Below are positions 63,445 through 64,000 of a stretch of DNA of 64,000 bases, one piece after another. Position 1 is the stretch's first letter. Every line of letters begins with the position of its first letter. The stretch covers positions 434,001 to 498,000 of the forward strand of contig NZ_JANCOJ010000002.1 in the NCBI RefSeq assembly GCF_024295625.1. Reading direction: 5' to 3'. Source of the DNA: Streptococcus sp. CF8_St5-11 (GTDB taxonomy: Bacteria > Bacillota > Bacilli > Lactobacillales > Streptococcaceae). The notes beneath the pieces are model-generated. The model worked only from the letters and a program-made list of their open reading frames with translations, was not told the origin of the DNA and ran no database searches. A program made the position numbers and the translations under genes.

Positions 63445-64000
63445 ATGAAATTACTTGAAGAGCGCATCTTAAAAGATGGCAATGTTTTGGGTGAGAATAT
63501 CCTCAAGGTGGATTCCTTTTTGACCCACCAAGTGGATTTCAAATTGATGAAAGAAATTGGTCAGACCTTTGCGGACCGGTTCAAAGATGCTGGCGTGACG
63601 AAAGTCGTAACCATTGAAGCGTCTGGAATTGCGCCAGCCCTTTATGTAGCTGAAGCCTTGGATGTTCCCATGATCTTTGCTAAGAAGGCGAAAAACATCA
63701 CGATGAATGAAGGTATTTTGACGGCTGAGGTTTATTCCTTTACCAAGCAAGTGACCAGCACCGTTTCGATTGCGGGTAAATTCTTGGATCCATCAGATAA
63801 GATTTTGATCATTGACGATTTCCTTGCAAATGGCCAAGCAGCCAAAGGCTTGATTCAAATCATCGAACAAGCCGGGGCTCAAGTCGAAGCGATTGGGATC
63901 GTGATTGAAAAATCCTTCCAAGATGGACGGGGATTGTTAGAAGAGTTGGGATATCCAGTTGTATCCCTCGCACGTTTGGACCGTTTTGAAAAAGGTCAGG
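63445..64000 (+). CDS. xpt: Xanthine phosphoribosyltransferase (partial)
   Basis: Xpt salvages xanthine to XMP with PRPP. The 185 visible codons are cut by the window end; the family is about 193 aa. Seen: [37 protein letters not shown], and the PRPP-binding [18 protein letters not shown] precedes the ATG. Expression is controlled by the guanine riboswitch upstream. Confidence 0.94.
   Translation, partial: MKLLEERILKDGNVLGENILKVDSFLTHQVDFKLMKEIGQTFADRFKDAGVTKVVTIEASGIAPALYVAEALDVPMIFAKKAKNITMNEGILTAEVYSFTKQVTSTVSIAGKFLDPSDKILIIDDFLANGQAAKGLIQIIEQAGAQVEAIGIVIEKSFQDGRGLLEELGYPVVSLARLDRFEKGQ

Overview
The window is chromosomal DNA of a Streptococcus, most likely of the mitis/sanguinis/parasanguinis type. 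The evidence is gene order: plsY|parE...parC-ilvE, DUF2969-tRNAs-rpsA, ldh|gyrA-srtA, rex/DUF4649/DUF1831/cysteine desulfurase/prs/CYTH facing relQ-nadK-rluD-pta, and separate coaB and coaC next to fhs. The split CoaB/CoaC, the MutY without Fe-S cysteines, the AT-rich genes, TTGACA/TATAAT-like promoters and AAGGAG ribosome sites agree. The species cannot be fixed from sequence alone.

Layout. 1-3592: end of leuA, then leuB, a DUF1294 gene, leuC and leuD (leucine synthesis). 3615-6110: a YrdC-like gene behind a CodY-type box, two tandem unknown paralogues, and plsY (minus). 6240-14597: parE, a 2.3-kb insert of three related membrane proteins plus an ANT(6)-like nucleotidyltransferase, parC with an unusual leader, and ilvE behind a perfect CodY box. 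14652-17085: DUF2969, tRNA-Tyr, tRNA-Gln, rpsA, tRNA-Arg, Nudix. 17130-21976: ldh (minus), gyrA, srtA and a 92-aa unknown. 22031-32208: radC, rex and the prs group (minus), the relQ-nadK-rluD-pta operon, mutY, a thioredoxin-like gene. 32466-41239: pgm, panT-coaC-coaB, fhs, a MATE exporter, a GNAT gene, a DUF218 protein. 41374-44378: brnQ, a hairpin-rich non-coding stretch, ccdA and a thioredoxin lipoprotein. 44409-50490: a flavin/NADH redox region (two flavin reductases and apbE on minus, nox on plus) and a ClC transporter. 50525-55438: efeO-efeB-efeU-tatC-tatA and a 36-codon membrane peptide. 55680-61345: an AT-rich run of immunity-type genes (two PoNi-like, YwqK-like, endonuclease V, two related unknowns, a DUF6572 protein, a membrane-anchored protein) with no toxin beside them. 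61378-64000: a hydrolase, guaC, a guanine riboswitch and xpt (cut by the window end).

Four copies of a ~180-nt element with imperfect 12-nt terminal inverted repeats sit immediately after gene ends (radC, pta, the thioredoxin-like/pgm gap, the GNAT gene) and could act as terminators.

How the genes work together. CodY-type boxes lie just upstream of the -35 of ilvE, the YrdC-like gene and the efe operon; cre-like boxes lie at nox, apbE, pgm and between ldh and gyrA. This suggests one nutrient/redox programme linking branched-chain amino acids, iron, flavin redox and NADH reoxidation. TatC/TatA sit in the operon of their probable only local client, the Dyp peroxidase EfeB. The most striking locus is apbE with its two flavin reductases: the larger reductase ends in a Gly/His/Asp tail holding two exact ApbE flavinylation motifs (DATSGAS), and ApbE lacks a signal peptide. 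This points to a cytoplasmic flavoprotein carrying covalent FMN on a flexible tail.
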